Shown: piece after piece, positions 8,715-18,300 of the stretch
Numbering within the stretch: position 1 is the first letter of the stretch
Layout of the letters: each line of letters begins with the position of its first letter
Source: Deltaproteobacteria bacterium
Lineage (GTDB): Bacteria; Myxococcota_A; UBA796; UBA9615
Reading direction: 5' to 3'
NCBI GenBank assembly: GCA_023954745.1
Contig: JAGSHC010000009.1
Span: forward strand, 1 to 56,118
Length of the DNA: 56,118 bases
Program-made: the position numbers and the translations under genes
The notes under the pieces: model-generated
The model's database searches: none
What the model was told of the DNA's origin: nothing
What the model saw: only the letters and a program-made list of their open reading frames with translations

Positions 8715-9073
8715 GCGACGAGACGAACGAGCACCCGCCCAACGTGTCCACGGCGCCGCCCAAGGAGCTGCGGCCGGCCCGGAAGGTGCGGTACTCGAAG
8801 AAGAATCGCGACATGAGCGCCATCGAGCACGCCTGGACCGAGGGGAACCACGCCCTCGGGGACGCGCTGATGGAAGGGTTTGGGGAGTGGCGCGACCGCT
8901 CCCGACGCTCGGCGCGCAAGAAGAAGGACGGCGCCCTTCGCGACGCCCTCCTCAACGCCAGCTACGCCTCGGAGGTCTTCACCCGGGAGGCCGCAGAGGT
9001 TCCTGGAGTCACCTACCGCGCCCTGCGGTCGGTGATCGGTCGCCGTCGTCTCTGGGGCCCCTTCCGCCTGTGA
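8711..9073 (+). CDS. small charged helical hypothetical protein
   Basis: 120 residues, family not recognised. The N-terminal 30 residues are Pro-rich and probably disordered. The middle is helical and highly charged (RKVRYSKKNRDMSAIEHAWTEG, then WRDRSRRSARKKKDGALRD), and a second helix (YASEVFTREAAEVPGVTYRAL) precedes a basic end. It has no membrane segment and no metal motif. The start ATG at 8711 overlaps the stop of the upstream small gene by 4 bp. The flavoprotein gene begins 20 bp downstream after AGGGGAGA. The composition would suit a nucleic-acid- or membrane-surface-associated adaptor, but that is speculation. Confidence 0.7.
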   Translation: MSDETNEHPPNVSTAPPKELRPARKVRYSKKNRDMSAIEHAWTEGNHALGDALMEGFGEWRDRSRRSARKKKDGALRDALLNASYASEVFTREAAEVPGVTYRALRSVIGRRRLWGPFRL

Positions 9074-9093
9074 CCCGCACCTAGGGGAGACCG

Positions 9094-10434
9094 GTGAACG
9101 TCCGCGCAACGAGCTCGCAGGCCGTCGCCTCCCGAGCGTCCACTCAGGCTGAGACCGTCGAGTTTCTCGTCGTCGGCGCGGGGGTGGCGGGCAGCTGCAT
9201 CGCCGACGGCCTGAGGCGACTGGGGCACGAGGTGGTGCTCGTCGACCGCGCCTCGGGCCGCCCCAATCGATTTCGGGGAGAGTATCTGCAGCCGTCCGCA
9301 GTCCAGCGCCTGGTGCGCATGGGCTTTGGTGAGGCGCTGCTCGATGCGTCCTTCCCCCTGCGTCGCCTGCACTTCCGGGATCTGCGGTCTCCCCGGCGTG
9401 GGGTCGGTGGCGAGACGTGGATTGAGTACCCCGACTCCACCGAGGCGCGCGCGATCCAGCACGTGGACTTGATCGAGGGGCTGCGCGCCATCGCCGAAGA
9501 CACCCTCGGCAGCGACATGATGATGGGGACGCGGGTCGAAGCGGCCTCCCAGGGCTTCGACCCCGATGTCCCCGAGGTCGTGCTCCGCTCCGCAGACGGC
9601 TCGACCCGCCGCCTACGTCCGCGCTGGATCCTGGGCTGTGATGGTCGAGGGTCCCTGGTGCGGCGCTGGATGGGGGGCGCAGAGTGTCCGCCCACCGGGC
9701 GGGTTGCCTGGCTCGGGAAGCGTGAGCTCCTCGCCGGAGCCCTCCTCGAGGGGGCGTCGGGCCTTCCCGAGCATGTCGAGGTGGTCCGAACCCGCCGGAA
9801 CGGCACTCTGTGGACCTTCCCGCTGGGATCGGGTCTGCAGCGGGTCTATTGGAACCTGCCCGCCGCGGGCGGACCCCGCCGTGCCGAGATCACGGCTGGG
9901 CTCCACGCGGTCCTGGACGAGGCCCGGCCCCATCTGGGCTGCGAGGGCGGACGGATGCGCGACGTGACCGCTGCTCCCTCCAACCCCGCGTGGCTGGGGC
10001 CCGCGGCCCGAGGGCGCCTGGTGCTTGCTGGCGACGCCCTCGCCGTCACCTCGCCCCTGGGCGGGCAAGGAATCAGCTGTGCCTCTGCCCATGTCGAGCG
10101 CTTGCTGCAGAGCGTCTCCGACCGGCGGGGCGCCCCGGAGCCCTTCGATACCCAGTCGCTGCGGGGCTACGAGGCCGAGGCCCGGGCGCGGTATCGCGAA
10201 GTCCGGACTCTCAACTTCCACATCTACCACCTGTTCTACTCCCGAGGGCCCGTCAAGGGGTTGACTCGGCTCGTCGTGGACTCCTGGCGCCGCAACCCGG
10301 AGCGCCTCGTGCGCCTCGGTGACCTCTTTGGGGGGACCCGCGCCCAGCCCCTCCGCCTGAGGGAGGTCCCCGCTCTGATGGGGCTCCCCACCCCGCACTC
10401 CCGACGCGCTCTGACGGAGAGACTGCAGGCTTGA
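9094..10434 (+). CDS. FAD-dependent monooxygenase, squalene-epoxidase/UbiH-like
   Basis: 446 residues. The N-terminal Rossmann motif VVGAGVAGSCIADGLRR (GxGxxG at 28-33) binds FAD. RFRGEYLQPSAVQRL (60-73) resembles the R-x-x-GE-x-LQPGG segment of squalene monooxygenases. GCDGRGSLVRR (181-191) is the DG motif. LAGDALAVTSPLGGQG (311-326) is the GD motif, with the P-L-GG-G form also seen in squalene epoxidases and UbiH-type hydroxylases. Expected chemistry is NAD(P)H/O2-dependent epoxidation or hydroxylation of a lipid or aromatic substrate. The GTG at 9094 is supported by AGGGGAGA. The SDR gene follows after 22 bp. Nearby membrane-cyclase-like and P450 genes favour an isoprenoid substrate; a quinone-ring hydroxylase or a prenyl reductase is the main alternative. 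Confidence 0.87.
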   Translation: MNVRATSSQAVASRASTQAETVEFLVVGAGVAGSCIADGLRRLGHEVVLVDRASGRPNRFRGEYLQPSAVQRLVRMGFGEALLDASFPLRRLHFRDLRSPRRGVGGETWIEYPDSTEARAIQHVDLIEGLRAIAEDTLGSDMMMGTRVEAASQGFDPDVPEVVLRSADGSTRRLRPRWILGCDGRGSLVRRWMGGAECPPTGRVAWLGKRELLAGALLEGASGLPEHVEVVRTRRNGTLWTFPLGSGLQRVYWNLPAAGGPRRAEITAGLHAVLDEARPHLGCEGGRMRDVTAAPSNPAWLGPAARGRLVLAGDALAVTSPLGGQGISCASAHVERLLQSVSDRRGAPEPFDTQSLRGYEAEARARYREVRTLNFHIYHLFYSRGPVKGLTRLVVDSWRRNPERLVRLGDLFGGTRAQPLRLREVPALMGLPTPHSRRALTERLQA

Positions 10435-10456
10435 GCCAACGCATCGCGGACGTGCC

Positions 10457-11401
10457 GTGAAGGTGCTCGTGACCGGCGCTGCCGGAAATGTGGGCGCTCA
10501 CACCTGCCGGGCTCTCCTGGACGCCGGTCACGAAGTGCGTGGGATGGACCTCCCCTCGCGGGCGGCGCGCCGGGTGGCCGCGCGGCTCGACGGCGCCGAG
10601 TTTGCGTGGGGGGACATCACGAACCCCGGCGCCATCGCCGAGGCGGTGAAGGGAGTGCAGGCCATCGTGCACCTCGCCGCGGTGCTGCCCCCGGCGAGCG
10701 AACAGCGGCCCGAGCTCGCGGAGGCGGTCATCCTCGACGGCACGCGGCTCTTGCTCGAGGCGTCGTCGGCAGGTCCCCGCCCGCCGCGGTTCGTGCTCGC
10801 GAGCTCCGTTGCTGTGTACGGGGCGCGCCCGATCACGAGCCCTCCTGTCGGCCCGGGGGACCCGTGTGATCCCGTGGACACCTACGGCCGCCTCAAGGTC
10901 CAGGCGGAAGCCCTGGTCCAGGCCCGCGCGGACAGCGCGGTCTTACGGTTGGGCGCGGTGCCACCGCTGTCGGCGAGTCAGGATCTGGACCCCTACTTCT
11001 TCACCATCCCCTTCGAGAACCCCATCCACGCCGTGCATCCCATGGACGCTGGGCGCGCCTTCGCGCGGGCGGTGGAGGCGGACCTGGGCGATCGCCCGCT
11101 CCTGGTGGCCGGGGGAGAGGGTTGGCGAATGACCTACGGCGCCCTCGTGGGCGCGCTGTTCGAGGCAGCCGGGGTCGGTGCGCTGCCAGCGGAGGCCTTC
11201 CGGCCGCTCAGCGAGGGCGGGCCCGCGCCCGTCGGTTGGATGGACACCACCGAGGCGCAGGAGCGCCTCGGCTTCCAGACCCGCTCGCTGGAGCGCTACC
11301 TGAGCGATCTCGCTCCGATCCTCGGGGTGCGCCGGACGGCTGCGCGCTGGCTGCGCCCCCTGGCGCGTCGCTTTGTGTTGAGGCTCTCGCCCTACCTGTG
11401 A
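10457..11401 (+). CDS. extended SDR, NAD-dependent epimerase/dehydratase family
   Basis: 314 residues from GTG at 10457. The N-terminal NAD(P)-binding motif is VTGAAGNVGAHT (TGxxGxxG at 6-13). A catalytic Ser region (VLASSVAVYGA) and the YxxxK pair in DTYGRLKVQAE complete the extended-SDR triad. The C-terminal lobe recognises substrate and is not diagnostic. Family members include nucleotide-sugar epimerases and 3-beta-hydroxysteroid dehydrogenase-like enzymes. Given the flavoprotein directly upstream (22-bp gap), oxidoreduction of an alcohol or ketone on the same small molecule is plausible. It ends 5 bp before the convergent UbiB-like gene, with no visible terminator between them. Confidence 0.88.
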   Translation: MKVLVTGAAGNVGAHTCRALLDAGHEVRGMDLPSRAARRVAARLDGAEFAWGDITNPGAIAEAVKGVQAIVHLAAVLPPASEQRPELAEAVILDGTRLLLEASSAGPRPPRFVLASSVAVYGARPITSPPVGPGDPCDPVDTYGRLKVQAEALVQARADSAVLRLGAVPPLSASQDLDPYFFTIPFENPIHAVHPMDAGRAFARAVEADLGDRPLLVAGGEGWRMTYGALVGALFEAAGVGALPAEAFRPLSEGGPAPVGWMDTTEAQERLGFQTRSLERYLSDLAPILGVRRTAARWLRPLARRFVLRLSPYL

Positions 11402-11406
11402 CGCGC

Positions 11407-13122
11407 TCAGGTCTTCACGTCCTTGAGTCGGGCGCGGATACGCAAGATGGCGAGCAGGCCGACGAGGAAGAGCACTCCCTGCAGGGGCTCGTTGCGCACG
11501 GTGTGCTTCAGGGCGCCACCAAAGCTGCCGTCGAGCTTCGCCCACATCACCAGGGTCACCACCGTCGTGATCATGAGGGCGGCAGCGACCGCGTCGATCA
11601 ACACCCGCCCCACATCGGACTGCTTGCCGGCCGACAACGCGAAGGTGTGCATGTCCGCGTTCATCTCCACGGCGCGGTCGAGGGCCTCGACCTTGGCGAG
11701 AGCCTGGTCGTTCTCGTTCTTGACCAGCTCGCGCTCGAGGCGCTTCATGGGGTTCCGGCGAGCCTCCTTGCTCCACCGCCGCACCCGGCGGGAGTGCACG
11801 TCGCGGAGATACCGCTTGTAGACCTGGCTCGGGTCGAGGTCGGGGTCGAGCCGAAAGGCCACGGTGTCGTAGACGAAGGTCGCCCGGAACATGCGCAGGG
11901 TGTCGAGGTTGGCGGGGATGTCCCACTTGCGGGCCAACGCCGCGAACTTCAGCCAGGTGAACCCCGAGGCCTTCTCCCACCAGGCTGCGTGCTTGCTCCG
12001 TAGGGCATAGACGTAGTCCCAGAAGATCTGCTCCAGCTCCTTGGAGAACGAGGCCACGTCGATGGGCGGCAGCGGCTCCATCATCGCCACGGTGCTCCGC
12101 ACGAGCGAAGAGACATCGTTGGCGAGCAGCGCCTCTTGGGTGTGGCGCATCAGGCGTCGCGTCTTCTCCGTGATGCGGCCGCACGAACCAAAGTCGACGA
12201 AGACCAGGCGCCCCCCAGGCTCCACGAAGACGTTGGCTGGGTGGGGGTCGGCGTGGAACACCAGGCCTTCGAGGGACTCGAAGTACCAGGCTCGCAGCAT
12301 GCGTTGCGCCGCCTTCTTGGGCTTGATGCCGAGGAGACGGAGCCGGCTGAGCGCGATGTCGTCCTGGGTGTCGACGGCCCTCAGGATCTCGGTCATGGGC
12401 ACCGCCTCGACGAACCGCGTGACGAGGACCTCGTCGGTCGACAGGTCGTAGTGCACCTTCGGGGCGGTGACGTAGTGCTGGCGTCCCTTCCGCATGTCGC
12501 GCCGGAAGACCTCGATGAAGCGGGCTTCGCGCCGGAAGTCGAGCTCCTCGAGCAACATGGACCGCAGCTCGACGCGCAGGTGCTGCGTCCCCCGAGGGCG
12601 GGTGAACCCGAGGAGCTCCGCCACGGTGAGGAACCAGCCCAGGATGCGCAGGTCCGCGACCATCGCCGGCCCGATGCCGGGGCGGCGCACCTTGACCGCC
12701 ACCTTCTCGCCCGTGTGCAGCACTGCGGGGTAGACGCATGCGAGAGACGCGGACCCCACGGGCTCCTGGTCGATGAGGGCGAAGGTGTCGTCGAGGGGGG
12801 CGCCGGTGGCGCGCTCGATGGCTGCGGACGCGTCCTCCCAGGCCATCGGCGGTGACCGGTCGAGGAGCGCAGCGAGCTCCTCGCAGGTCTCGTAGGAGAG
12901 CAGGTCCGCCCGGACGGACATCTGCTGGCCGACCTTGCGGAAGGTCGGTCCGAGGGTCTCGAAGGTGAGTCGCAGCCGGCGACCCCGTTGCCGCGCCGTC
13001 AGGCGGCCCCGCAGGCGGTCCCCCAGCAGGCCGGCAGCGAAGAGGACTGCAGCCCAGCCCCACACGAACAGCCGGCCCACCGCCCGCAGGAACCCTCCTT
13101 TGAAGTGGAGGGTCTCGGCCAT
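11407..13122 (-). CDS. UbiB/ADCK (ABC1) family atypical kinase
   Basis: 571 residues. UbiB-family hallmarks are present: a KxGQ motif (RKVGQQMSVRADLL), an Ala-rich loop in place of the glycine-rich loop (PVGSASLACVYPA), the VAIK-like VAVKVRRPG lysine, a catalytic loop FHADPHPANVFV and the metal motif VFVDFGSCG. There is one hydrophobic segment near the N-terminus, and the C-terminus ends in two more, typical of membrane-anchored UbiB proteins. Known members support coenzyme Q and other isoprenoid-lipid biosynthesis or transport through ATPase activity. The gene is divergent from the first membrane-cyclase-like gene (176-bp gap) and sits inside a cluster of isoprenoid-like enzymes, which makes a polyprenyl-lipid role attractive but unproven. 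No strong ribosome binding site precedes the ATG at 13122. Confidence 0.92.
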   Translation of the reverse strand: MAETLHFKGGFLRAVGRLFVWGWAAVLFAAGLLGDRLRGRLTARQRGRRLRLTFETLGPTFRKVGQQMSVRADLLSYETCEELAALLDRSPPMAWEDASAAIERATGAPLDDTFALIDQEPVGSASLACVYPAVLHTGEKVAVKVRRPGIGPAMVADLRILGWFLTVAELLGFTRPRGTQHLRVELRSMLLEELDFRREARFIEVFRRDMRKGRQHYVTAPKVHYDLSTDEVLVTRFVEAVPMTEILRAVDTQDDIALSRLRLLGIKPKKAAQRMLRAWYFESLEGLVFHADPHPANVFVEPGGRLVFVDFGSCGRITEKTRRLMRHTQEALLANDVSSLVRSTVAMMEPLPPIDVASFSKELEQIFWDYVYALRSKHAAWWEKASGFTWLKFAALARKWDIPANLDTLRMFRATFVYDTVAFRLDPDLDPSQVYKRYLRDVHSRRVRRWSKEARRNPMKRLERELVKNENDQALAKVEALDRAVEMNADMHTFALSAGKQSDVGRVLIDAVAAALMITTVVTLVMWAKLDGSFGGALKHTVRNEPLQGVLFLVGLLAILRIRARLKDVKT

Positions 13123-13298
13123 GGAGGGGGTGGAGGCTCCGCCGGTCCCACCGCCATCGATGTGGAGGTGGGCGGGAACCGTCGCGCTCGCTGGTGGGTT
13201 GATTCTGTCCTCCGATGAGCTGCCCGTGGCCGCTCACAGGGCCCGAAAATGGACCCACGGGACTCTACCAGGGGGACTGTCTGTGCTTTCATCCCGGC

Positions 13299-13973
13299 AT
13301 GGTGGACGACATCCAGCCCCTCCTCATCGGGTCGGCGACCCTGGGCTGTGTCTTGTGGGTGATCACCTACCTGCTGGTGTTTCGGCGGGCGCGCCAGGAC
13401 GGCCGGCACGGATTCCCGGCGCTGGCCCTGGGGCTGAATCTGTCCTGGGAGATCACCTGGACGTTGGTGGTCGTGCCGGTGGGGCCTCTGGTGGACGACT
13501 ACGTCTGGCTCTTGAAGCTGCTCGGCTGGGCGTGGTTGGTCCCCAACTGCGCGCTCGCCTGGCAGTGGTTCAGTCTCGGCGGCCGGGAGCGGGCCGCAGA
13601 CGGTCAGCAGGCCTTCGTCCTCCGGTCGCTGGTGCTCTTCTCCATGCTGTTTGCCGCGCAGTACGGCTTCGCCGCCATCACCGCGGACCGCTCGGGCCAG
13701 CTCACCGCGTTCGTCGTGAACCTCGTGAACAGCGCCGCGTTCCTCGTGCTCCTGGGGAGCCGCCCCGACGGAGCGGGCCTGTCCTACGGGGCAGCTTGGA
13801 CCCGCATGCTGGGGACGGTGCTCGTGGCGCTGCCCTTCGTCAGCCTCTACCCAATCATCGACCCCGGCCGCGGCTCCTACATGCACATGCACGCCCTCTA
13901 CCTGTCCATCTTCTCGCTGGACCTCGTCTATGTGCTGTGGCTGGGCCGAGCCCGGCGCCGGATGGCGGCATGA
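13299..13973 (+). CDS. Pyr4/PaxB-like membrane terpene cyclase homologue 1
   Basis: 224 residues with about seven hydrophobic helices, the size and topology of fungal membrane-bound terpene cyclases (Pyr4, PaxB, AndB) and their few known bacterial relatives. LGLNLSWEITWTLVVVP places Glu51 in the second helix, matching the N-x-x-W-E signature that carries the catalytic Glu in Pyr4. FSLDLVYVLW puts Asp208 in the last helix, where Pyr4 has its second essential Asp. In fungi these enzymes protonate a terminal epoxide of a prenyl chain and cyclise it. The start ATG at 13299 gives the first helix directly. The stop overlaps the P450 ATG (ATGA). A paralogue lies at 19471-20223. The assignment is from motif and topology memory; a generic small membrane protein is the alternative. 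Confidence 0.72.
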   Translation: MVDDIQPLLIGSATLGCVLWVITYLLVFRRARQDGRHGFPALALGLNLSWEITWTLVVVPVGPLVDDYVWLLKLLGWAWLVPNCALAWQWFSLGGRERAADGQQAFVLRSLVLFSMLFAAQYGFAAITADRSGQLTAFVVNLVNSAAFLVLLGSRPDGAGLSYGAAWTRMLGTVLVALPFVSLYPIIDPGRGSYMHMHALYLSIFSLDLVYVLWLGRARRRMAA

Positions 13974-15319
13974 CGTCCGCGCTGGCTCGTACCCCGCCGG
14001 CGACGCCCGGGTTGCCGTTCATCGGCAGCCTCTACCGGATGATGTTCGACCCGCTGCACTACCTGCAGGAGGTGCCGCCGACCCATGGGGGGCTCGTGAA
14101 GCTGGGACGGGCAGCGGGCAGGGCGGTCTACCTGGTCACCGACGCGGAGATGCTCAAGGAGGTCCTCACCCAGCCGGACCGGTTCCTCAGCGGTCCCGTG
14201 AAGGCGTTCTTCAAGCCGCTGTTTCGCGATGGCCTCGTCACCAGCGACGGGGCGGCCTGGCGCCAGCAGCGCAAGCTCATCCAACCGAGCTTTCACCCTC
14301 GTCGGCTGGCGGCTGCGCAGCCACGGATGGCCCGCACCATCGCTGCGGGGATGGAGTCCTGGTCCTCGGACATCGACGCTGGCTCGGTGGTCGACATGTA
14401 CGAGCTGCTCAACCAGATCAGCATGCGCGTCGTCCTCGACGCCATCTTCGACCTGCCCGGCGCGCCGCCAGAGGCCTTGGAGCTCGGCACATCGGTCGGC
14501 TCGGCGATGGACTATCTCTACGACGCATTCTGGCGCCCCTACCTCCCACCCCGGTGGGTGCCCACCCCGAGGAACCGTCGCTTTGCCCGCAACCTGGCGG
14601 CCATCGACGCCTGCGTCGGCGCCCTCATCGAGCAGCGCAGCGGGGACTCCAGCGGCGACGACCTGCTCTCCATCCTGTGCCGGGCCCTGGGCTCCGCGGA
14701 CGGCCTGCCCCGCGAGGAGGTCGTGGGCCATCTCGTCTCCATCATCATCGGAGGGTTCGAGACCACCGCCCTCGTGATGACGTACGCGCTGCACCTGGTG
14801 CACGCCCACCCCGACGTGAAGGCCCAGCTCGTGTCCGAGGTGGACCGGGTCCTCGGCGGCGACCTGCCCACCGTGGAGCACATCGAGCAGCTGGTCTACA
14901 CACGCCAGGTGCTGGACGAGTCCATGCGGATCTACCCGCCGGCGTGGCTGTTCGGTCGCACCCCCGCGAAGGACGAGGCCCTCGGCGGATTCGCGGTCCC
15001 CGCCGACGCAAACCTGCTGATCAGTCCCTGGGCCGTGCACCATCGCCCCGACTATTGGCCCGATCCCGAGCGCTTCGACCCGTCGCGCTTCGCCGCGGAC
15101 AGCGGCGTCGACCGGCATCCCTTCTCCTACATCCCGTTCGGGGGAGGCCCTCGCTTCTGTGTGGGGCGCAACCTCGCGCTGATGGAGGGGGTCCTGCTCC
15201 TGGCGATGTTCATCCAGCGTTTCGAGTACCGCACGGTCCGACCCGAGCGCTTCTCGCTGGTTCCTGGGGTGACCCTGAGGCCTGCGGAGGGGCTCCCTAT
15301 GGTTCTGACCCGCCGTTGA
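13970..15319 (+). CDS. cytochrome P450
   Basis: 449 residues, full length. The proline-rich N-terminus PPATPGLPFIGS leads directly into the fold with no membrane anchor. Landmarks: WRQQRKLIQPSFHP (helix C W/R), I-helix GGFETT (261-266; the usual acidic-Thr pair is E264-T265), K-helix ExxR (Glu317-Arg320), the PDPERFDPSRF meander, and heme loop FGGGPRFCVG with ligand Cys397. Overall it looks like CYP4/CYP102-type class E enzymes that hydroxylate hydrophobic substrates. The ATG overlaps the stop of the membrane-cyclase-like gene, implying translational coupling, so oxidation of the cyclase product is a fair inference. No ferredoxin or reductase is next to it. Its last 23 bp overlap the end of the convergent regulator gene. 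Confidence 0.96.
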   Translation: MTSALARTPPATPGLPFIGSLYRMMFDPLHYLQEVPPTHGGLVKLGRAAGRAVYLVTDAEMLKEVLTQPDRFLSGPVKAFFKPLFRDGLVTSDGAAWRQQRKLIQPSFHPRRLAAAQPRMARTIAAGMESWSSDIDAGSVVDMYELLNQISMRVVLDAIFDLPGAPPEALELGTSVGSAMDYLYDAFWRPYLPPRWVPTPRNRRFARNLAAIDACVGALIEQRSGDSSGDDLLSILCRALGSADGLPREEVVGHLVSIIIGGFETTALVMTYALHLVHAHPDVKAQLVSEVDRVLGGDLPTVEHIEQLVYTRQVLDESMRIYPPAWLFGRTPAKDEALGGFAVPADANLLISPWAVHHRPDYWPDPERFDPSRFAADSGVDRHPFSYIPFGGGPRFCVGRNLALMEGVLLLAMFIQRFEYRTVRPERFSLVPGVTLRPAEGLPMVLTRR

Positions 15320-18300
15320 CGTCCAGGGACCGGAGCGCCGCCTCGGCCTTCGCGAGGTACCAGGGGCTCTCGAGGGAGGCGAACACTGCGTGGGCGGCGC
15401 GAAGGCGCGCTTCGGACTCGGCGGGTGCATGGCCCGGCAGGCTCGCCATCAGGAGGTCGACCAGCCCGGCATCCAGGGTCATCTCCAGGGACTTCGCGAG
15501 GGCAGAGGCCCGCTCCCATGTGCGGACCGCCGCCTTGGTGGACCCCCTCCAGGCCTCCCGCCGCCCAGTGAGCACGAGGTGTCGGGGACCACACACCGGG
15601 AAGGCGCGGGCGAGCCCACCGAGCAGGTCGAGGCTCCGGCTCAGTCCCGCCTCGACCTCGGAGCCAGTCTCCCCGCTCTCCAGGAGGAACAGCAGGGCTT
15701 CAGCGAGGAAGGCGTAGGGGAGGAACGCGGTGGGCTCCGTCTTTGCCTTGCCTTCGAGCAGCGCGAGGCCCGCGAGGGCCGCGGCGCGGGTCGCCTGCAT
15801 GTCCCCGGCTCGCATGGCCACGATGGCCCGGACGCTCTGGTGGAACACCCGCTGGACGGGAAGGTCGTGGTCGCCAAGGGCCCGCTCCATGCGGTCGAGG
15901 GTGCCTGGGACCTCGCCGGCCTGGTCCGAGTCGAGCTGAGCTGCAGCGAGCTTTCCGTAGGCGTAGCTGACGTTGAAGGCGAGCTCGCCGGAGCCTGGAG
16001 TCCGGGTGCGATTGGTCTGGATCTCCTCGAGGATGGCGGGGATGTGGGGCGTGCCTTGGCCCTGGTACAGCCGCCAGAAGGTCCGCGCCCCCTTCGCGTA
16101 TTGGATGAGGCGCAGGTGGCCGACCTCGGTGGCCCGCTCGAGGGCGAGGTCGAACATCGCGTCCCCGCGCTCCCACCGCCCGAAGAGGCTCAGGTAGCTG
16201 CCCTCGGAGATGCAGATGTCGCAGAAGATGCGCACGTCGTGGGCGTACTCAGCGGTCTGCCGGGCCCGAAGGAAGGCGCGGTCCGCGGGCCCGGACAGCC
16301 GCATCACCCCCAGAGTGAAACCCAGGTAGGCGAGGCTGAAGGCCGGGAGACGCGCCACCTCTGCGAGGTTCACCGCCCAGAGCGCGATCGCGGGCATGCT
16401 GAGCTCGAAGTCGCCCGTCCAGTAGTAGGTCTCGTACATCGAGTGGGTGAGGGCGGCTCGCTCCGCCGGAACGGAGACCGAGGAGTTCGCCGGGCCCTGG
16501 CTGTCCTCCGGCTCCGGGAGGGCGCGATACCGCCCCTTGAAGAGGTTGTGCCAGACCCGCCGGGCCGACTCCCGCAACAGAAGGAAGGTCCAGCCAGCGG
16601 CCGAGCGCGGAATCCACAGTCCGAGCTCGTCGGCGGCGCGCCGGAAGGACGTCTCGGCGGCCTGGTATCGGCAGCGGGTGTCTTCGGCCATCCCGAGGTT
16701 TCGGTGCCAGCGGGCGCGGCGGAGCGGTGGCGCCAGGGCGAGGCTGCGCTCGGGCTCCCGCTCGCACCACTCGAAGGCACGCCCGTAGAAGTCGACGGCC
16801 TCGCGCGTGTTGCCCAGGTCCAAGGCCTGCTGGCCGGCCGCTTCGAGGTAGTGCAGAGCCTTGGGCACGTCGCCCGCCTCGGACCAGTGGCGCGCCAGCA
16901 CGGGATAGAAGGCGGACAGGCGCTCACCTCGGTGGGACTCGTACCACTGCGCCACGGCCTCGTGGATAGCCGACCGGTTGCGCCCGGTGACGGAGTGGTA
17001 GGCGACGTCCTGCACCACCCCGTGGCGAAAGCGCACCGTGCCCGACGCGGAGCGCTCGATGAGGCCGGACCTGCGCAGCGCGGCGACCGTCTCGAGCACG
17101 GTCGCCTGATCTCGCTCCACCGGGAGGGCGTCGAGCAGTTGGAGTGGGTCGAAGCTCATCCCGATGATGGCCGCGGTCTTGAGGACGAGCTGCTCCATGG
17201 GAGAGAGCACGTCCATCCGGCTTCGGACTGCCGCTTCGAGGCTGTCCGGGACCCGAATCCCGGGGACATCCACCTCCGCGCCGAACTGCAGTTGCTGCGA
17301 CGCGGGGTCCAGGCCCAGGTCTTGGCGTTCGGCGAGCTCGCGCACGAGCTCGAGGCAGTAGAGCGGGTTCCCGCTGGTGTGCTGGAAGAGCCAGTCGCGC
17401 ACTGCGTCTGCAGTGTCGGCTGCCCCCAAGGACTCGGCCGCCAGCCGGCGAAGGTCGTCGGCGTCGAGCCCCTCCAGCTCGACGGTGGCGAGGTCCAGAT
17501 CCGCCTCGCCGTTGGGGGTCTCGCTCTCCTGAGCGAACAAGCTGGGCGCAGTGGCCAGCACCAGCGTGCGCTCCAGGCGGGTGAGGGCGAGCCGCAGGGC
17601 GCCGATGGACGCGCTGTCGAAGTAGTGGATGTCGTCGAGGAGCAGCACCTGTGCCGCTTCGTCGCCCCGGCCCAGGGAGAGCACCTGCACCAGCAGCTCG
17701 TCGGTCATCTCGGCCCGCAGCTCGCCCTTCAGAGTGGCCGTGAACTCGTTGTCGGGGAAGCCCAGGTGCAGCACGGACTCGAGGAGCGGCATGCGCCGTT
17801 GCAGGGACGGGTCACCGGACAGCGCCTCCTCCACCCGCTGCCGGCTCGTCTCGGGGCGCTCCTCCGCATCGAGGTCGAGGATGCGGCGGACCACGTCCCT
17901 CCAGGGCTCGTAGGGCGTCTCCTGCGCAGCCTTGCTGCCCGAAGTGAGCAACACGCGCGCTCCGCGCTCCGACGCCATCTCGTGCACGTGAAGCATGAGT
18001 CGTGTCTTGCCGATGCCCGTGGGTCCGCGCAGCGCGACGGCCACCGTCGTCCCGGAGAGCGCGGTGTCGAGGTGCGCCCCCAGGAGGGCCCGCTCCTTGT
18101 CGCGGCCCACGAGAGGAAGGGTTCGGTAGGAGTCGGTGGTGAGGCCGGGCTCGCGAATCTCGATGAGGGGCCGGAACACGGGGACCCCGCCCTCGAGACC
18201 CTTGACCCCAATCTCTCCGAGGGGGGCGAAGACCACGCCGTCCCCACCCGCTTCGGCCGTCGCCGCGTCGCACACGATGCCCTCGTGGGTGGAGGACATC

